The notes under the pieces were generated by a model. That model did not search any database and was not told the origin of the DNA. It saw only the letters and a list, made by a program, of their open reading frames with translations. Positions 7,771 to 11,967 of a stretch of DNA of 11,967 bases are shown piece by piece; position 1 is the first letter of the stretch, and every line of letters begins with the position of its first letter. The DNA is taken from contig JAAMPI010001637.1 in assembly GCA_013054445.1 (NCBI GenBank), positions 1-11,967 of the forward strand. The letters run 5' to 3'. Source of the stretch: Cudoniella acicularis (taxonomy: Eukaryota > Ascomycota > Leotiomycetes > Helotiales > Helotiaceae). Made by a program: the position numbers and the translations under genes.

Positions 7771-10402
7771 TCACCTGGCGAAAACTTTCACTACCCCATC
7801 TCCACCTGCACTGACGACCCATCTCCCATCCTGGCTCCAAATAACCGAGCAGACACCCTCTCCTCTCATAAGTCGATGGCTCGTAATTTCCTGGGTGCAG
7901 CTCCTCTTCTCCAGCGACCAGAAGCGCAAACTGGCATCGTGGCCCGCGGACACAAGTTCCCTACCATCGGGAGAGAGCGACAGCGCGGATATGGCAGCAG
8001 GGTGTGCAAGCATGTTGTAGGTGCATTGTCCTGGGGCGAAGTGATTAGCGGGGAGAGAGATGTGTATGAAGCTGGAGTACTTACCACTGTTAGCATCGTA
8101 GAATCGGATGTATCGATCTTCGTGGCCGCTGATGATGATCCCTTCCACCCCGCCACTCGTTCCTGTTGCGCCACCGACGACGCCATCATCTTCATGAAGA
8201 CCTCTCGATGAGTCGACCGTCAAGGAGCCATCGAGACCGCTGGTGGTAGCAACAATGGCATTCACGCCAGTTGAATCGTTGCCATTATATGTTTCGAGAC
8301 TTGCCATAGCAGCAACCTCTTCTCCAGTACGGGTATCGTACACCAACACAGCCGCGTCTGAATATGCAACAACAAAAGCATCGCCGGATGCTGAAAGTGG
8401 AGTAATACAAGTTGGAGAAGCCGTGCTATTTGCCCTCGAAATTGAATGGATCAAAGTATAATGGAATGGAGAATTGGATGCGACACTAGGTTGCGGTGAT
8501 GAAGGGAAAGCGGAACCGGACGACATGGAGTTGCCTCGAACACGACCGCCTCTCCGGCTTCCCCCTTGTGGTGACATTAGCTGCGGCGGAGCACTGATTG
8601 ACCAGACTTTCACTGTGCCATCAGCAGCCCCTGAAGCGAGGAGGATCCGGTCCGGCCCGCCATAAGCATTGTTCTGCCCAAAGACAGCTCCAGTGGTACC
8701 GGGTAAAACGCAAACAGTCCAAACAGCATCGGTGTGACCATCAAGTGTCGCTTTTGGATCAACTCTCCCACGCTCCCATACTCGTACAGTTGCATCTTGG
8801 CCCCCAGAGAAGATCCATCCATCACCTTGTGCTCGTCCACCACTTGAGAAATTTTGCGATGGCGACCATGATGTCAAACACATGACAGTTCCAGTATGGC
8901 CTCGGTGCGTAAAGTAACTTTGAATATCTAAATCATTTGGTGTGTTGGTTGTCCCTGCTTGGCTATCGTATCGAGCAGGAATGATCCATCGTTTGATCGT
9001 CCCGTCGTCTCCAGCAGTGCATATTTCTGGTTCTCCAGGGCTTCCCCCACCACTGAAAATAACTGACCGTACAGCATCCAGGTGTCCCCTCAAACCAAAC
9101 CTGACTTTAAAATGCCCGCCGTCGGACTTTTGCGTTTGATTTAATGATAACTCATGATCTGCGCTCTTTCTCCGTGACATTGAACCTTTTCGTCGATGCG
9201 ACCCAGGTCCTCGATTGGGCGACTTTGGCGTGTCTTGAGCAACTGGAAATAAATCGGTGTCGGGTCGTTGTGGAGCTGGCTTTACCTCTGGCTCGGGAAA
9301 TGTTGCTGCTTCATTGAAATCCCAACCATCCGCTTCTTTTGGAGGCCCCTTCTCTGCATCCTCGGTATCCATTGATCTCCCATATGAATCAAAAGTGTGG
9401 GTGATCTTCGTAACCTGGTCTTCAGGCACTTGATCTGCCATTTGGAAGGTCGATGTCCATTCTTGTTGCGAAGCTTGTGGTAAAGGCTGTTGATCTGCAA
9501 GTGAGCGAGATGCTGGCACATCCAGATTTCTTACTGCAAGATTCGAGGTAACTGGAACAGGCGGTGGATGGTGGTTTGGTGATGGAGAGGGACGAGCCAT
9601 GTTAGACTCGCGCATATTCTTTTGTCGTGGCTGCTGCTGATAAATTTCCTCCAAACTCTGCTGGCCTGGTGCTGACCCAAACGATGGTGGTTGTAACAAA
9701 ACTTCTTCGGGAGGTGGAGGATCTCGAGGTGGCAATGGATTCGACGGTGATACCATGAGGTAGGTGAGCTCTCCTTGTGTCTTGTCCATAAAGCCTTTCA
9801 AGCTTCCTCGGTCTGGATCCTCCTCTGTCTTGTCCCCCTCCCCTTCGCCCTCCACTTCCAAGAACGAATTATGAGGTTTGTCCTGCGCAGCTAGGGCAAT
9901 TGTCAGTACACTTCCTATCCAGCACAAAATGCATCACTTACGCCGCGGACGGTCTTTTTTGAACGCCAGACTCTCCTTCTCCTTCTCGTCCCGTATGGAT
10001 TCGATATTGACCTCCTTGCCAGCCTTAAGCGCCTTGACCTGCGAATCTCTGTCTTTCAGCGCCTTCTCCAGCATATTAACATATTTTTTCAGGGCCTTGT
10101 TCGAGCTATCCGCCTTTCGTGTGCTGCCCTCCAGCCGCGCAATCCTGCCCTTCATCTCCTGCCGTTCGATCTCCCAGGCGTTCCGATCTCGCTCATGACG
10201 GTGCCACTCGGTTTGCAGAAAGCGCATCACACCTAACACCCGTCAGTAAGTTTGTCCAACAGGTATATCTTCACTTCTACCCACCTTGCAATGTATACTC
10301 GGTGCCCTGCGGCTGGCTGGGCTGCTGTTGAGCGGCATCTCCCTGGGGATTTCCTCCGCCCCCGTTCCCTCCACTCATGCCCGACAGCGACTGCCAGGCC
10401 AT
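7771..10402 (-). CDS. Striatin (Pro11/HAM-3/StrA-type STRIPAK scaffold), four exons
   Basis: Exons 10402-10285, 10232-9942, 9890-8085 and 8030-7771 give 824 aa. Introns are 52, 51 and 54 bp with GTGGGT or GTAAGT donors, two with CTGAC branch sites and one with CTAAT. Residues 1-39 are Gly/Gln-rich. Residues 40-55 ([16 protein letters not shown]) are the conserved block that overlaps the caveolin-binding region of striatins, followed by a coiled coil to about 110 that mediates oligomerisation and PP2A-A binding. Residues 137-400 are a Pro/Gln-rich linker with a basic Ser cluster (RRKGS373, RRKS379) that could be phosphorylated. WD40 repeats run from about 402 to 824 ([57 protein letters not shown]). 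Fungal orthologues scaffold PP2A and GCK kinases at endomembranes and are needed for hyphal fusion and fruiting-body formation. The start is the only in-frame ATG after an upstream TGA. Family identity is certain; developmental roles are inferred from orthologues. Confidence 0.95.
8031..8084 (-). other. Third striatin intron, 54 bp, stop-free and in frame
   Basis: The donor GTAAGT and acceptor CCCCAG splice DANS to [11 protein letters not shown], the expected WD40 sequence. The intron is 54 bp (18 codons) with no stop in the reading frame, so retention would insert [18 protein letters not shown] between two propeller blades without truncating the protein. A CTAAT branch site is present 14-18 bases before the acceptor. 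Confidence 0.85.
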
Positions 10403-10961
10403 CGTCGCCGTGGCTCGCGCGCCTTGTCGCCCTTCTGCTTCAACAGTATTGAGCACTGCTGGCTTCGCACCTTTCGTTGTGCTGCGGACTCAATGATGGG
10501 CATTTGTTTGGGCGGGCGCAACGACGTTAGGGGAGAGACAGCGAGGCTCTTTTGTCGATGTCGATGCAAGCGCGCGTTCAATTGCTCATGGCGGCGGGAT
10601 GCTGGGCGGTTGATGGCGATGTGAGTGCGATGGAGGAGCAATACAGCTGCAGCAAGAGAGGCGTGTGTGGGATGCGTGGATGGTGGTGTTTGTGTCGCGT
10701 GGGAGTTTCGAGGTCGATGTTTTCTCTGCCCTTCTACTTTGATGTTCCCGGTCGTTCTCCTGCTGCTGCCAGAGCTCCAGAACCGAATGAACATCTGTAC
10801 GCGACCGGGGGCGTCAGGCATGAAGGCTCTAAGGAGGTCATTGCCATTTTGAGGAGAAAGTGCTGCTGCTTTACGGGTTACAGCGGTTAAATATTCAGGG
10901 GAACAGTTCAATAATTTTCACACAAGTCAATTATTCTGCTTGAAAATACATTCTTTTACTT

Positions 10962-11110
10962 ATGGGGGCCAGCCCCAAACCCCTGTGGCTCACTGCGCGA
11001 GGGAATATAAATGCGGAAGAAAAACAAGGGATTAAAGAAGCTTCACAAGTAAGTGATGTAGTATTACCTCGAGCGCAGCGAGCCACGGAAGTTTGGGGGC
11101 TGGCCCCCAT
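10962..11110. mobile_element. 149-bp inverted-repeat element, MITE-like
   Basis: Two arms, 10962-11002 (41 bp) and 11067-11110 (44 bp), are inverted copies starting ATGGGGGCCAGCCCC. They match at 37 of 41 aligned positions with gaps of 1 and 2 bases, and a further AATA matches inside the arms. Each arm end is itself a GC palindrome (GGGGC-CA-GCCCC). The roughly 64-bp core is AT-rich and has no open frame. No clear target-site duplication is visible beyond the symmetric AT at the tips. The structure fits a non-autonomous transposable element or foldback repeat, but the family is unknown to me and mobility is inferred from structure alone. Confidence 0.65.
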
Positions 11111-11211
11111 GAACAGAAGAGCGGAAAATCACGAATAGAGAGGTGATTTTATCCCGTCTCACCGAGAATTCACAGTCCATAATTCACTTCCCGCTTCTGC
11201 ATAAAATGTAC

Positions 11212-11222
11212 TATATATATAT
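11212..11222. repeat. Short TA run
   Basis: TATATATATAT, just downstream of the Rad14 stop codon on the minus strand. It may contribute to 3'-end formation as an AT-rich efficiency element, but it is too short to say. Confidence 0.4.
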
Positions 11223-11259
11223 GCATCTTCTTCAGATGTACGCCGTACCGACGCTTCTC

Positions 11260-11967
11260 TCAAAACTCCAACTCCTCAACCTCCATCCCGCACTCTAGAC
11301 AAGTCTTCACAGTCATCCCCCCCGCCGTCTCAACTGTCTGTCCCCACTCATGCTCATGCTTCCCATTCCCAATCACATCACCAAACTGGCCCGGCTTGCC
11401 ACCATTCTTCAAATTCCTTCTATACGCATCCGTCCTCGTCTTCTTTTTCAACTCCTTTAGCTTATTCTTGAATTTTGCTTCTTTCCTCTGCTTCTTTTCT
11501 GTTTCTCTCTTTTCGAATTCAGCATCGAGAGCTTCTGCTGAGCCCCACTTGGTGTTAAAGGCGTATTCCTCGACTTGGTAGCGAAGGAAGAGGTTCATGT
11601 CGTGCCAATGGGCTTTATGCGGATTGGGTTTACTGAGATGCGGTAATAGATCGTCATCTTTCAACTCCGCTATCCAAATACAACTCACTTAGCACTCTCC
11701 CAGTCCAATATAAACAGGTTAAACAACACCAGAGAAAGGGGGGAAAAAACAAAGGACACTCACGATCCGTCAAAAGATAATCATCCTTCGCCTCCGTCTT
11801 CGTTAACAAACTATACTTCTCGGGAAACTTCTCCTTACAACTCCCACAAACCGCACACTTGAAGACCTCAACCCAAAGCCAATCCACTTCCAGGCTCCCA
11901 CACTCCCTACACTTCACCCCCTTATCCTTCTCCCCGAGCACAGACAACCCCGGTTCAAAAGGCCCCT
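11260..11967 (-). CDS. RAD14: XPA/Rad14 DNA-damage recognition protein, C-terminal part
   Basis: Exons 11967-11764 and 11669-11260 are joined across a 94-bp intron (GTGAGT to GATAG), restoring LLTDPELKDDD. The 203 visible residues are the C-terminal part; the frame is open at the window edge, so the start and N-terminal region lie outside (family members are about 270-400 aa). The zinc finger is C-x2-C-x17-C-x2-C (visible residues 19-43: CREC ... CGSC), exactly the XPA spacing. It is followed by the [15 protein letters not shown] segment and the conserved [20 protein letters not shown] region of the DNA-binding domain, a Lys/Glu-rich helix, and a C-terminal HEHEWG ... [13 protein letters not shown] block matching the TFIIH-contact tail of XPA. 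The protein verifies bent damaged DNA and organises the nucleotide excision repair pre-incision complex in the nucleus. No unusual residues are seen in the visible part. Confidence 0.95.

Larger units (their letters stand above)
10403..11259. other. Striatin upstream region and Rad14 3' flank
   Basis: This is the space between two tandem minus-strand genes. Next to striatin it is GC-rich and keeps a long minus-strand frame open (10911-10375) that has no protein-like features and overlaps the striatin start in another frame. An ATG in it at 10503-10501 would make a 42-codon upstream frame running past the striatin ATG, if transcription starts before it. Further out are the inverted-repeat element (10962-11110) and the presumed Rad14 3' UTR. 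Confidence 0.5.

Noticed and set aside
7771..9927. Reading the long minus-strand frame as one 718-residue WD40 protein
   Set aside because: Its first 12 codons are intron sequence and 18 internal codons are the third intron; splicing to upstream exons gives a standard striatin.
10375..10911. 178-codon minus-strand open frame upstream of striatin
   Set aside because: It starts from a non-ATG codon, is basic and Ser/His-rich without domain features, and overlaps the striatin start out of frame. Treated as leader/promoter sequence.

Overview
This window comes from a filamentous ascomycete, most likely in or near the Leotiomycetes. The evidence is short introns (51-94 bp) with GTAAGT/GTGAGT/GTGGGT donors and CTRAY-like branch sites, a heterokaryon-incompatibility (HET) family locus, a fungal striatin and a fungal XPA/Rad14. 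The class-level placement is an inference from overall protein character and was not tested by search.

Layout. 1-2460: no confident gene; the first ~540 bases are richer in GC and may be the upstream region of a minus-strand gene running off the left edge, and the rest is AT-rich spacer. 2461-4465 (+): a three-exon gene for a divergent, membrane-anchored, BiP-like Hsp70 of 624 aa whose ATP-site residues are heavily altered. 4466-5094: AT-rich convergent spacer. 5095-6904 (-): a HET-domain pseudogene with three in-frame stops and two frameshifts. 6905-7770: spacer holding the likely 3' UTR of striatin, a possible short coding remnant and an 11-base C run. 7771-10402 (-): a four-exon striatin gene (STRIPAK scaffold; 824 aa after splicing). 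10403-11259: striatin upstream region carrying a compact 149-bp inverted-repeat element at 10962-11110. 11260-11967 (-): the C-terminal part of XPA/Rad14, whose N-terminus lies beyond the right edge.

The genes do not form a pathway. Striatin and Rad14 are conserved housekeeping or developmental genes in tandem on the minus strand. The Hsp70-like gene and the decayed HET gene to their left look like a more rapidly evolving accessory segment. Points most worth a second look are the Hsp70 with a degraded nucleotide pocket and a C-terminal CxxC instead of an ER-retention tail, the GC-rich inverted-repeat element in the striatin promoter, and the 54-bp stop-free intron inside the striatin propeller. 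Nothing here amounts to a clearly new multi-gene system.
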